Positions 49,681 through 58,273 of a stretch of 64,000 nucleotides of DNA are shown piece after piece (the stretch's first letter is position 1; each line of letters starts with the position of its first letter). The translations under genes were made by a program, and so were the position numbers. This DNA is from JAGWBJ01 sp964291465 (lineage in GTDB: Bacteria; Chloroflexota; Dehalococcoidia; Lucifugimonadales; JAGWBF01): NCBI GenBank assembly GCA_964291465.2, contig OZ219931.1:1-64000 (forward strand), in the 5' to 3' direction. The notes beneath the pieces are model-generated. The model searched no databases, had not been told where the DNA came from, and saw nothing but the letters and a program-made list of their open reading frames with translations.

Positions 49681-49798
49681 GGACCCTCTCGAGGACCCCC
49701 ATCGGGCACGTCCCGGCGGTCCGGGCGGGGGTTGACACTCGCGGTCGATTGTAGCAGAGTGGTTTTCCCCGTACAAGCCCAGAGTCGGAGGCTGCCTT

Positions 49799-50503
49799 AT
49801 GGACGAGACGCCCGGCCGCGTGCTGGTTGTGATACCCCATCCCGACGACGCCGAGGGATGGTGCGGCGGCACTGTTGCGGCATGGGTGAAGGGCGGCGCC
49901 CGGGTCTTCTACGTCCTCTGCACGGACGGAAGCAAGGGCACCGACGACCCCGAGATGTCTCCCCAACGCCTTGCCGAGATCAGGGAGAAGGAGCAGCTCG
50001 AGGCGGCCTCCGTCCTGGGGGTGGAGGACGTGGTGCTGCTGCGCCACGCCGACGGTGAGCTGGAGGACACCCACGAGTTTCGCAGGGAGCTCGTCCGCGC
50101 GATTCGCCTCTACCGGCCGGACGTCATACTGTGCCCCGACCCGTACCGGCGCAAGTCCCACTGGCACAGGGACCACCGTATCGCCGGTCAGGTCGCGGCC
50201 GACGCGGCCTTCCCCTACGCCCGGGACCACCTGCACTTCCAGGAGCTGTACCGCGACGAGGGGCTGGAGACCCACAAGGCGGGCACCATCCTGTTTTGGG
50301 CCCCCGACGACCCCGACACGCACATCGACATCGGCGGACACATCGACACCAAGGCCAAGGCCCTCGTGTGCCACCAGAGCCAGAACCGGGGCAGGACCGC
50401 GGAGGAGGCGGCCGAGGGGATAAGCCAGCGGGCCCGACAGGCGGCCGTGGGGTCCCAGGTAGAGTACGCTGAGGCGTTTCGAAAGGTGGAGTTCCGCCGG
50501 TAA
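49799..50503 (+). CDS. PIG-L/LmbE-family N-deacetylase, MshB/BshB-like
   Basis: A 234-residue zinc-dependent deacetylase. The metal and catalytic motif reads VIPHPDDAEGWCGGT (AHPDDE-type), with the third metal ligand in SHWHRDHRIAG and FYVLCTDGSKGTDD as the usual second strand. Family members remove acetyl groups from GlcNAc-containing small molecules (mycothiol and bacillithiol synthesis, GPI anchors). In the motif Asp-Glu is replaced by Asp-Ala-Glu. The ATG at 49799 is convergent with prmC. The gene is divergent from the double-GNAT gene, leaving 118 bases for promoters. Confidence 0.9.
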   Translation: MDETPGRVLVVIPHPDDAEGWCGGTVAAWVKGGARVFYVLCTDGSKGTDDPEMSPQRLAEIREKEQLEAASVLGVEDVVLLRHADGELEDTHEFRRELVRAIRLYRPDVILCPDPYRRKSHWHRDHRIAGQVAADAAFPYARDHLHFQELYRDEGLETHKAGTILFWAPDDPDTHIDIGGHIDTKAKALVCHQSQNRGRTAEEAAEGISQRARQAAVGSQVEYAEAFRKVEFRR

Positions 50504-50518
50504 CCGGAGACTACGGTA

Positions 50519-51385
50519 TCAGGCGGACGCCCCGCCCAGCTCCATGACGAAGACACGGTCCAGACGGGCCAGGTCCTGCTCCACGCTTATGGCGGCCTCC
50601 GGGAACAGGGCCAGGGCCTCTCCCGTCAGGAGTTCGGCCTGCCCTGGGTCGATCTCCAGGACCATGACTCCCGTGTCCTTGAGCTTGTGGACGGACTGGC
50701 GCAGCAGGCGGCGGATCACGTCCAAGCCGTCGGGCCCGCCGTCCAGCGCCTCCCGCGGTTCCCGTTGCACCTCGGGCTGAAGCATCGCGATGCGGTCGGT
50801 GGGTATGTAGGGCAGGTTGGCGACGATCAGGTCCACCGGCTCGCTTACCGGCTCCAGAAGGTCCCCTCGGAGAAGGGTCACCCTGTCCTGGACGTTGTGC
50901 ATCCCGACGTTGGCCTCCGCGATCTTCAGCGCCTCTTCGGACAGCTCGGTGGCGTAGACCCTCGCAGCTGGGAGATGGATCGCCAGGTTGATGGAGATGC
51001 CACCGCTCCCGGTCCCGGCCTCGGCTATCACCATCTCCCCCTCGTGCATCCTCATCATGCCCAGGAACAGGCACCGCTCCACCAGCAGCTCCGTCTCGGG
51101 CCTGGGAATCATGACGCCGGGGCCCACGGCCAGGTCGACGCCGTACATCTCCTTGTGGCCCAGTATGTAGGCCAGGGGTTCACGTCCGAGCCGCCGCTCC
51201 AGGAGGCCCTCCAGCAGGCCCGCTTCCTCGGGCGTCAGTTCCTGCTCCTGGAAGGCGTAGATCCGGTGGCGTGGCACGCTCAGGACATTGGTCAGGAGCA
51301 ACTCTGCCTCCAGCCGGGCGTCGGGTATTCCGGCGGCCTCCAGGGCGGCGTGGGTCTGCTGTATGGTGTCTCCCAGGGCGGCCAC
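50519..51385 (-). CDS. prmC: Release factor glutamine methyltransferase
   Basis: PrmC methylates the Gln of the GGQ motif in release factors with SAM. The 288-residue protein has an N-terminal helical domain (ARLEAELLLTNVLSVPRHRIYAF, EPLAYILGHKEMYG), VMIPRPETELLVE, a SAM motif AEAGTGSGGISINLA (usually DLGTGSG) and NLPYIPTDRI in place of NPPYI. The normally invariant first Pro is Leu and the Asp before GTGSG is Ala's neighbour Glu, so the catalytic pocket is somewhat altered. The GTG start at 51385 has no clear ribosome site. It follows prfA by 55 bases, the usual prfA-prmC pair. Confidence 0.92.
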   Translation of the reverse strand: MAALGDTIQQTHAALEAAGIPDARLEAELLLTNVLSVPRHRIYAFQEQELTPEEAGLLEGLLERRLGREPLAYILGHKEMYGVDLAVGPGVMIPRPETELLVERCLFLGMMRMHEGEMVIAEAGTGSGGISINLAIHLPAARVYATELSEEALKIAEANVGMHNVQDRVTLLRGDLLEPVSEPVDLIVANLPYIPTDRIAMLQPEVQREPREALDGGPDGLDVIRRLLRQSVHKLKDTGVMVLEIDPGQAELLTGEALALFPEAAISVEQDLARLDRVFVMELGGASA

Positions 51386-51440
51386 TACAGCCAGCTCGGG
51401 CGCCGGACGTACCCGGAGCGCCGGGAGGCGTGGCGGTGCA

Positions 51441-52547
51441 TCAGGCCAGGCCGTCTCCCAAGAGCTTCTCCTGCTCCCAGGATGCCAGGGCGTCCACCAG
51501 CGGGTCCATCTCGCCGTCCAGCAGCTTCTGAATGCCGTGGAGGGACTCCCGCAGTCGGTGGTCGCTTATGCGGTCCTGGGGGAAGTTGTAGGTCCGGATC
51601 TTCTCGGCGCGCTCCCCGGTCCCCACCTGGGCGCGCCGCGCCTGGGTGATCTGGGTGTCCTGCCTCTGCTGCTCCGCCTCGTACAGGCGCGCCCTCAGTA
51701 TGGACATGGCCTTCTGCTTGTTCTTGAACTGGGAGCGCTCGTCCTGGCACACGGCCACCGTCCCAGTGGGGACGTGGACCATCCGCACCGCGGTGGCCAC
51801 CTTGTTCACGTTCTGGCCCCCTGCGCCGCTGGCGTGGAATATGTCCACGCGGACGTCCTCTGCGTTTATCTGCACGTCAACGTCGTCGGCCTCGGGCAGC
51901 ACGGCCACCGTTGCGGTGGAGGTGTGTATGCGGCCCGACGCCTCCGTGACGGGGACTCTCTGGACCCGGTGGGCGCCCCGCTCGAACTTGAGCCGGCTGA
52001 AGGCCCCGGGGCCGTTGACCTCGAACACCACTTCCTTTATGCCCCCCAGGGACGACGGGTTATAGTGGAGCTGGTCCACGTCCCAGCCCAGGAGCAGCGC
52101 GTAGCGGGTGTACATCCGGTACAGGTCTGCGGCGAACAGGCCGGCCTCCTGCCCGCCGACGCCCTCGCGGATCTCGACGATGACGCTCTTCTCGTCGTTG
52201 GGGTCCTTGGGGAGCAGCGCCAGTCTCAGATCCTGCTTCAGGTGCTGGAGTTTCCCGTCCAGGGTCTCCAGCTCCTCCTTGGCCAGGGCCGCGAGCGCCT
52301 GGTCCGCGTCCTCCCTCAGCAGGGCCCGGGCGTCCGCCCGCTCCTCCAGCAGCCCCAGGTACTTGCGGTACATGGCGACGATGCCTTCGATGGAAGCCCG
52401 CTCCTTGGCGAGCTTCTGTACCTGCTCGAAGTCCGTGGAAACGGCGGGGTCCGACAGCAGGCTGTCTATCTGCTGGAGACGCGCCTCCACGGACGTGAGC
52501 TTACCCAGTAGCGGGTCCACGGCCCCTCTTCGCTCCTCCGTCACCAT
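51441..52547 (-). CDS. prfA: Peptide chain release factor 1
   Basis: A 368-residue class I release factor for UAA and UAG codons. It has the long coiled domain 1, IEIREGVGGQEAGLFAADLYRMY-type segment, the codon-recognition PVT motif in VQRVPVTEASGRIHTSTATV (PAT in Escherichia coli), the catalytic GGQ in HASGAGGQNVNKVATAVRM and the end region NFPQDRISDHRL. The ATG at 52547 lacks a ribosome site, and a CATAAT box lies only five bases upstream, so the mRNA may be leaderless. PrmC, which modifies its GGQ, is the next gene. Confidence 0.95.
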   Translation of the reverse strand: MVTEERRGAVDPLLGKLTSVEARLQQIDSLLSDPAVSTDFEQVQKLAKERASIEGIVAMYRKYLGLLEERADARALLREDADQALAALAKEELETLDGKLQHLKQDLRLALLPKDPNDEKSVIVEIREGVGGQEAGLFAADLYRMYTRYALLLGWDVDQLHYNPSSLGGIKEVVFEVNGPGAFSRLKFERGAHRVQRVPVTEASGRIHTSTATVAVLPEADDVDVQINAEDVRVDIFHASGAGGQNVNKVATAVRMVHVPTGTVAVCQDERSQFKNKQKAMSILRARLYEAEQQRQDTQITQARRAQVGTGERAEKIRTYNFPQDRISDHRLRESLHGIQKLLDGEMDPLVDALASWEQEKLLGDGLA

Positions 52548-52696
52548 GCGACATTATGACTAGTCAAGTTTATCCCAATGGAGCATGCGAACACAAGGAT
52601 TCAACGCCGGACCAGGGGCTTCGGGTGGGCGCGTGGCGTATAATGGGTATCGCCGGGAGACGCGTCCCCCGGGAGTATGGGGAAGGACGGGTCCTC

Positions 52697-53419
52697 ATGA
52701 GGGCATTCCCCGATGCTGGGAACGGAACGAAGGTCAAGATATGCGGCGTTCAGCGCGCCGAGGACGCCATCGAGGCGGCGCGGGCCGGCGCGGACTTCAT
52801 CGGTATCGCCTTCGTGCCGGGCCGCAGGCGGACGCTGGAGACCTCCCAGGCCCGCCGCATCGTGTCCACGCTTAGGGATGCGGTGGACCGGCCCCCCAAG
52901 GTGGTGGGGCTCACCGCCGCCCAGCCGTTGAAGGATGTCCGGCGCATCGTCGCGGAGTCCGGCGTGGACATGGTCCAGCTCTGCGGAGGGGAGGACCTGC
53001 ACTACGCCGAGGGGGTGGGCGTCCCGGTGATAAGGGTGGTCCACGTGCCCCTCTCCCAGGACCGCGACGAGACCCTGGACGAGATACGGCTTGAGGTCCA
53101 GGCCTTCCGGGACCGGGGCCATGTGGTGACCCTGGACCGAAAGGTCGACCAGCTCCAGGGGGGCACGGGACAGAGCTTCGACTGGGAGGTGGCCAGGGCC
53201 CTCGGCGGCGAGGGCTACTGCTTCTTCCTGGCCGGGGGCCTGACTCCCGACAACGTGGGCCAGGCGGTGGGTACCGTCCGGCCCTGGGGTGTGGACGTGT
53301 CCACGGGAGTGGAGACAGGCGGGTCCAAGGACCACGGCAAGATACGCGCGTTCGTCGCCGCGGCCAAGGCGGCGCAGACCGACTTTAGCGGGGACGGAGC
53401 TGCGTCCCTGGAGAGGTGA
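52697..53419 (+). CDS. trpF: Phosphoribosylanthranilate isomerase
   Basis: A 240-residue TIM-barrel isomerase of tryptophan synthesis. The catalytic Cys is in KVKICGVQRAEDAIEAARAGADFIG near residue 17 and the Asp near residue 140 in VVTLDRKVDQLQGGTGQSFDWEVA; FLAGGLTPDNVGQAVGTVRPWGVDVSTGVETGGSKDHGKI completes the phosphate sites. The start is uncertain: the ATG at 52697 is chosen because upstream in-frame starts cross a TATAAT box at 52639-52644. TrpB follows after three bases; trpA and the other trp genes are not in the window. Confidence 0.92.
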   Translation: MRAFPDAGNGTKVKICGVQRAEDAIEAARAGADFIGIAFVPGRRRTLETSQARRIVSTLRDAVDRPPKVVGLTAAQPLKDVRRIVAESGVDMVQLCGGEDLHYAEGVGVPVIRVVHVPLSQDRDETLDEIRLEVQAFRDRGHVVTLDRKVDQLQGGTGQSFDWEVARALGGEGYCFFLAGGLTPDNVGQAVGTVRPWGVDVSTGVETGGSKDHGKIRAFVAAAKAAQTDFSGDGAASLER

Positions 53420-53422
53420 CCC

Positions 53423-54646
53423 ATGGTGGAAGTGAAGACCGGCCCAAGCGGCCCGGCCGGCCTGCCCGACGCAAGAGGCCGGTTCGGCCAGTTCGGCGGC
53501 AGGTACGTTCCGGAGACCCTGATGGCGGCCCTGGAGGAGCTGGAGTCCGTCTACGCCCGGGCCAGGGAGGACGCGGGGTTCCAGGATGAGCTACGGAAGC
53601 TGTACACGACGTACGCGGGCCGGCCCACGGCCCTCTACTTTGCCGAGAACCTCACCCGGCGCCTGGGCGGCGCCCGCGTCTACCTCAAAAGGGAGGACCT
53701 GGCCCACACCGGCGCCCACAAGATCAACAACGCGTTGGGGCAGGCCCTCCTGGCCAGGCACATGGGCAAGCGCCGGATCATAGCCGAGACCGGCGCCGGC
53801 CAGCACGGGGTGGCCACGGCCACTGCCTGCGCCATGATGGGCCTTCAGTGCATAGTCTACATGGGCACCGAGGACGTGCGCCGCCAGTCTCCCAACGTCT
53901 ACCGCATGCGGCTGCTGGGGGCCGAGGTCCGCCAGGTCGAGTCGGGCAGCCGGACGTTGAAAGACGCCATAAACGAGGCCATCAGGGACTGGGTCACCAA
54001 CGTGGAGACCACCCACTACCTGCTGGGAAGCGCGGTGGGCCCCCATCCCTACCCAATGATGGTGCGGGACTTCCAGTCGGTGATCGGCGCCGAGGCGCGC
54101 GCCCAGCTGCTGGAGGCCGCCGGATGTCTGCCCGACTACGTCGTCGCCTGCGTGGGAGGGGGCAGCAACTCCATCGGCATGTTCTCCGCCTTCGTCCCCG
54201 ACCGGGACGTCCGCCTGGTGGGCGTCGAGGCGGGGGGCGACGGCCTGGACAGCGGCCGCCACGCCGCCCCCCTGAGCGCGGGAGAGCCCGGTGTGCTGCA
54301 CGGCGCCTTGTCCTACCTCATGCAGGACCCCCACGGGCAGGTGTTGGAGACCCACAGCATATCGGCCGGACTGGACTACCCGGGAGTGGGCCCGGAGCAC
54401 AGCTACCTGAAGGACTCGGGGCGTGCCGACTACGTGGCCGTCGACGACAAGGGGGCGCTGGCGGGCTTCCACCTCCTCTCCTCCACCGAGGGGATCATCC
54501 CGGCCCTGGAGGCGGCCCACGCCGTTCACCACGTGTCCCTGATGGCGCCCGGGCTGGCCGGGGACGGGATAGTCCTGATGTGCCTGAGCGGACGGGGGGA
54601 CAAGGACATACACGTCGTCGCCGAGTCCTCGGGCGTGGACGTCTAG
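53423..54646 (+). CDS. trpB: Tryptophan synthase beta chain
   Basis: A 407-residue PLP enzyme that condenses indole with serine. It has GRFGQFGGRYVPETLMAALEEL, the PLP lysine in REDLAHTGAHKINNALGQALLA near residue 97, ETGAGQHGVATATACAMMG, the phosphate loop CVGGGSNSIGMF and GVEAGGDGLDSGRHAAPL. It is the TrpB1 type, which normally works with TrpA. The ATG at 53423 follows GAGAGG. It is co-transcribed with trpF. The alpha subunit gene is absent after it; the next gene is on the other strand. Confidence 0.95.
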   Translation: MVEVKTGPSGPAGLPDARGRFGQFGGRYVPETLMAALEELESVYARAREDAGFQDELRKLYTTYAGRPTALYFAENLTRRLGGARVYLKREDLAHTGAHKINNALGQALLARHMGKRRIIAETGAGQHGVATATACAMMGLQCIVYMGTEDVRRQSPNVYRMRLLGAEVRQVESGSRTLKDAINEAIRDWVTNVETTHYLLGSAVGPHPYPMMVRDFQSVIGAEARAQLLEAAGCLPDYVVACVGGGSNSIGMFSAFVPDRDVRLVGVEAGGDGLDSGRHAAPLSAGEPGVLHGALSYLMQDPHGQVLETHSISAGLDYPGVGPEHSYLKDSGRADYVAVDDKGALAGFHLLSSTEGIIPALEAAHAVHHVSLMAPGLAGDGIVLMCLSGRGDKDIHVVAESSGVDV

Positions 54647-54677
54647 CCCGATTGTCCGTGCGCTGTCCTTCCGGGAG

Positions 54678-55946
54678 TCAGCTCACCACTGGAGAGAAGG
54701 TCTCTAGGAACTCTTCCCTGGTCATGTTGGCCGCTTCGGCCATTTGGGCCAGCAGGCAGGGGTCGTCCAGGTCGCTCCTCTCCAGGCGGATCATGTACTC
54801 CCTGGCAGTGGTGTAGTAGGAGGACTTGATGTCGACAAGGCGGACGCGCGTCTTGCCGGTAGAGGGGTCTCTGAGGTCTCTCATGGGAAGGGCCCGCAGG
54901 GTCCCGCTCTCTATGCAAATGAGGACGCCCAGCGACAGCTCCTCCTCGGGCTCCTCCACCAGAGCTCGGACGGCGCCGTAGCCCAGGGTGCGCGTATAGT
55001 CGATGTCGAAGGGAACGGGCGCCGCCGAGCGAAGCCCGTATCCTATGGTGGAGTCGACAAGCTGCAGCGCCTCCCCCCGTTCGGCGAACCTCCTCTGCAC
55101 CGCCTGGCGCAGTATCATCGCCAGGGGTATCTCCCCAAGGCGAATGTGGCCGTAAGGGTCGTGCGTCACCACCACACCGGGCACATGGGACAGCTCCTCA
55201 GGGTCCAGCCTGCTGCCTATGCCCTCCGCGACCACCACCAAGCCGTGCATCTGGCCCATGGACCGCCGCTTGAAGATGGCGCCCTCGATGACCTTGCACA
55301 CTTCCTCCAAAGAGAGGCGTGAGCTCGAAAACTCCTCCGGAATTATGGTGTTGGTGACCCCCGCCGATTTGCCTATGCCCAGGGCAAGGTGACCTGCCGT
55401 GCGTCCCATCACCACAACCAGGTACCAGCGATTGGTGGTGCGGGAGTCCTCCATCATGTTGAGCACGATCCCAGTGCCCACCTGCCGCGCGGTCTCGTAG
55501 CCGAAGGTCGGCATGCCCCCCGGCAAGGGCAGGTCGTTGTCTATGGTCTTTGGGACGTGGACCAGTCGGAGCGAGCCCTGAGACACCCTTGCTACCTCCG
55601 CGGCGCCGAATGCCGTGTCGTCACCGCCGATGGTCACCAGATGGCCGATACCCAGCGACGCGAGGGTCTGCCCGACGCGCCGTAGATGATCGACGCTGCG
55701 GGTAGGGTTGGCCCGGGAGGTCCGCAGCACGGCGCCTCCCTGAAAGTGTATGCGGGACACGTCTGGGATAGTCAGCGGGCGCACCTGGTCCGTGCGGCCC
55801 AATATCAGGTGCTCGAACCCGTCGTATATGCCCACCACCTGAAAGCCCGAGTTGATGGCCTCTATCGTAACGGAGCTGATAACGCCGTTGATGCCCGGCG
55901 CGGGACCACCCCCCACCAGAATGCCAAGCCTTTGTCCACTCGCCAT
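54678..55946 (-). CDS. 6-phosphofructokinase, PPi-type signature
   Basis: A 422-residue phosphofructokinase-fold enzyme. It has GILVGGGPAPGINGVISS, LVTIGGDDTAFGA near residue 107 and VPKTIDNDLPLP near residue 130, then GRTAGHLALGIG. In ATP-dependent enzymes these sites read GGDG and PGTIDND; the GGDD and PKTIDND forms are those of PPi-dependent PFKs, so reversible use of pyrophosphate is predicted. The ATG at 55946 follows AAGGAG; earlier in-frame starts lack support. It stands alone between trpB and the etf operon. Phosphate-donor preference is inferred from motifs, not measured. Confidence 0.9.
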   Translation of the reverse strand: MASGQRLGILVGGGPAPGINGVISSVTIEAINSGFQVVGIYDGFEHLILGRTDQVRPLTIPDVSRIHFQGGAVLRTSRANPTRSVDHLRRVGQTLASLGIGHLVTIGGDDTAFGAAEVARVSQGSLRLVHVPKTIDNDLPLPGGMPTFGYETARQVGTGIVLNMMEDSRTTNRWYLVVVMGRTAGHLALGIGKSAGVTNTIIPEEFSSSRLSLEEVCKVIEGAIFKRRSMGQMHGLVVVAEGIGSRLDPEELSHVPGVVVTHDPYGHIRLGEIPLAMILRQAVQRRFAERGEALQLVDSTIGYGLRSAAPVPFDIDYTRTLGYGAVRALVEEPEEELSLGVLICIESGTLRALPMRDLRDPSTGKTRVRLVDIKSSYYTTAREYMIRLERSDLDDPCLLAQMAEAANMTREEFLETFSPVVS

Positions 55947-56366
55947 CCGCAAGTCTCCTTTCATATCCCACGGTCCAAGACCATCATAATTGTTGCCCGT
56001 GCTTCGCGCGAGGCACCAGATCACTCCGTGCTCGACGCAAGAACCCTTGTAGGCTGCCTCACGGCCTTCATGTACTTCTCTGCCTGACGCGATGGATGCC
56101 CGGCTCCCAGGCAGCGCCGCGAATCACCTCCACTCGATAACTTGACAAATACGTGCACAAATCTGACAATAGCGTACGAGAACACGACAATATGTACCAG
56201 ATTGTTTGAATGACCATCCCCGCCGTGGGAATGTCCGCCGTGGGAATGTCCGAAAGATGAGCCGGCCCTTGTTGCAGACCCTTGTTACAGAAATGAGGGA
56301 GGAGAGGAATCAGCAGAGCAGAAGCGCCGTTCCACCGCAGGACCGGGTTGCTCGGAGAGGTATGGA
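55947..56366 (+). promoter_or_regulatory. 420-base etfB leader and promoter with three tandem-repeat sets
   Basis: The region separates the divergent PFK and etf genes. TTGACA (56142-56147) and GACAAT (56165-56170), 17 bases apart, form a likely promoter. It overlaps three degenerate 21-base direct repeats (56143-56163, 56164-56184, 56185-56205), consensus TGACAATA..GTAC, spaced by two helical turns as for a regulator. Two 15-base copies of CCGCCGTGGGAATGT (56220-56249) and two 13-base copies of CCCTTGTTGCAGA, one with a mismatch (56266-56291), follow. The region is markedly AT-richer than its surroundings. Confidence 0.6.
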
Positions 56367-57167
56367 ATGCCCCTTAAGATCATAGTCTTGGCCAAGCAGG
56401 TCGTGGACCCGGAGATGCCCGCCTCATCTTTTCGGGTAGACCGGGAGAACCGCCGGGTCGTTACCCCGGACAGCATCTCTCCAGTGGTCAACGGTTTCGA
56501 CGAGAACGCCGTAGAAGCCGCCCTTCGTATCAAAGATTCTCAAGAGGCCACGGTTACCGTGTTGTCCATGGGCCAGAGCTTCTCCACGGACGTTATGAAG
56601 AAGCCCCTGTCGATGGGCGCCGACAATCTTGTTCTGGTGCAGGATGACGCCTTCCTCAATACCGCGGACAGCTCGTTGGCAGCCCAGGTGCTCACTGCGT
56701 CCATCAGCAAGCTGGACGGTTTCGATCTGATTATAGCCGGAAGGCAGGCCTCCGATTGGGACAACGGTCAAGTACCCCTGGCTATAGCCGAGTTGTTGGG
56801 CCTACCGTGCGTCACCATAGGCATCAACATCGAAGTAGCTGAAGGCCGCGTCAAGGTGGAGCGGCTGACCGCTCGGGGGAGCGAGGTCCTGGAAGCCCCG
56901 CTGCCTGCCATGGTGACGGTCACCAACGAGCTGGGGCAACCGCGCTACCCATCCCTCAGAGGCATTATGGCCGCGGGGAGAAAGCAACCCACCGTTTGGT
57001 CCGTCCAGGACCTGGGCATCGACCCCGGAGACCTCCGGCAGCGGGTTGAAATTGTCGATCTCTATACTCCCATCTCCGATAGGGAGTGCGAGGTGATCCA
57101 GGGAGAAGACGAAGCGGACTCCGGGCGGCTGCTCGCGCTCAAGCTTCGAGAGGACAAATTGATATAG
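56367..57167 (+). CDS. etfB: Electron transfer flavoprotein beta subunit
   Basis: A 266-residue AMP-binding subunit of ETF, which takes electrons from acyl-CoA dehydrogenases. It starts MPLKIIVLAKQVVDPEMPAS and has VNGFDENAVEAALRIKD, VLSMGQSFSTDVMKKPLSMGADNLVLVQD, the IIAGRQASDWDNGQVPLAIAELLGLPCVT segment and MVTVTNELGQPRYPSLRGIMAA. The ATG at 56367 follows GGAGAGG. EtfA follows 16 bases later. A DNGQVP form in place of DTGQVGP is a mild change. The complex is soluble and would pass electrons to the EtfD-like membrane protein encoded at the end of the operon. Confidence 0.94.
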   Translation: MPLKIIVLAKQVVDPEMPASSFRVDRENRRVVTPDSISPVVNGFDENAVEAALRIKDSQEATVTVLSMGQSFSTDVMKKPLSMGADNLVLVQDDAFLNTADSSLAAQVLTASISKLDGFDLIIAGRQASDWDNGQVPLAIAELLGLPCVTIGINIEVAEGRVKVERLTARGSEVLEAPLPAMVTVTNELGQPRYPSLRGIMAAGRKQPTVWSVQDLGIDPGDLRQRVEIVDLYTPISDRECEVIQGEDEADSGRLLALKLREDKLI

Positions 57168-57183
57168 ACCGGGGAGAGTCAGT

Positions 57184-58179
57184 ATGCCCGATGCGACGGG
57201 AGTCCTTGTACTTGGGGAGCTCGAAGACGGCTCCCTAACATCCACCACCAAAGAGCTGCTGGCGGCTGGCCGTTCCCTTGCCGAGGGCTTGGAGCAGAGG
57301 CTTGCCATCGGCCTGGTCGGAGCCGACCCCGGGTTGGCGGCCAGCGACGCCATCGCCCACGGCGCGGACTTGGTATGTCTGGTCAGCGACCCCTTGCTGA
57401 CGGACTATCAGCCGGAGCTACATCTGGCTGCTCTCGCCCGCATCTGCGCTGAGACCAGCCCCAGCGTGCTCCTTATGGGCAGGACCGACAACGGGAGGGA
57501 GGTAGCCCCGCGATTGGCGGCACGTCTGGGTGTCGGCCTGGCCCATGACTGCCTCGAAGTGGCCATTGACGCGGAGTCGAAGAGGATGGTAGCTCATCGC
57601 CCGGTCTACGGCGGCAATGCCCGTGTCGCTGTGGTCTGCACCGGCGTCCCACAGATGGCCTCCGTCAGGCCCAAGGTCTACGCGCCTCTGGAGGCCGACC
57701 CCTCGCGTCAGGGGGAAACCGTCTCAGTGGACATGGAGCTGGACCCCTCGATAGCGCGAGTAAAGCTGGTGGAGCGCAAAGAGGAAGAGGTCCGAGGGAT
57801 ACAGTTGGAAACGGCCCAACTGATCGTGGCAGGGGGCAGGGGACTGGGCGGTCCGGAGCCCTTCGAGCACCTGGACGCGGTGGCCAAGCTCTTGGGGGCC
57901 GGCATCGGCGCCTCCCGGGCGGCGGTGGACGCAGGCTGGGTGCCTCCCTCGTGGCAGATCGGCCTGACGGGGAAGACCATAACCCCGGACCTCTACATAA
58001 CGGTAGGCATCTCCGGCGCGAGCCAGCATATGGCCGGATGCTCAGGAGCGAAGGTCATCGTGGCCATCAACAGGGACCCCGAGGCCAATATCTTCAAGGA
58101 GGCCCGGTACGGCGTGGTCGGGGACTGGGAGAAAGTCCTGCCAGCCTTTACTGAGGCCCTGAGGGAATTGGTGGCGTAG
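57184..58179 (+). CDS. etfA: Electron transfer flavoprotein alpha subunit
   Basis: A 331-residue FAD-binding subunit. The N-terminal domain has TGVLVLGELEDGSLTSTTKELLAAG; the middle has LLMGRTDNGREVAPRLAARLGVGLAHDC and RPVYGGNARVAVVCTGVPQMASVRP; the FAD domain has IVAGGRGLGGPEPFEHLDAVAKLLGAGIGASRAAVDAGWVP, QIGLTGKTITPDLYITVGISGASQHMAG and INRDPEANIFKEARYGVVGDWEKVLPAF. It is the usual length and fully conserved. It is co-transcribed with etfB and an acyl-CoA dehydrogenase 94 bases downstream. Confidence 0.95.
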   Translation: MPDATGVLVLGELEDGSLTSTTKELLAAGRSLAEGLEQRLAIGLVGADPGLAASDAIAHGADLVCLVSDPLLTDYQPELHLAALARICAETSPSVLLMGRTDNGREVAPRLAARLGVGLAHDCLEVAIDAESKRMVAHRPVYGGNARVAVVCTGVPQMASVRPKVYAPLEADPSRQGETVSVDMELDPSIARVKLVERKEEEVRGIQLETAQLIVAGGRGLGGPEPFEHLDAVAKLLGAGIGASRAAVDAGWVPPSWQIGLTGKTITPDLYITVGISGASQHMAGCSGAKVIVAINRDPEANIFKEARYGVVGDWEKVLPAFTEALRELVA

Positions 58180-58273
58180 CTCTTGGAAGGTCCCTACCGG
58201 ACGCCGGCGCCAACGCCCGGCTGGGTCAGCTTGACCATGAACTGGCGACACCATTTGCAGCAGGGAGGTTGAA

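Noticed and set aside
46811..50503. Calling a complete mycothiol pathway
   Set aside because: MshC is absent, and GT4, GNAT and PIG-L proteins all have other roles; only a suggestion is justified.
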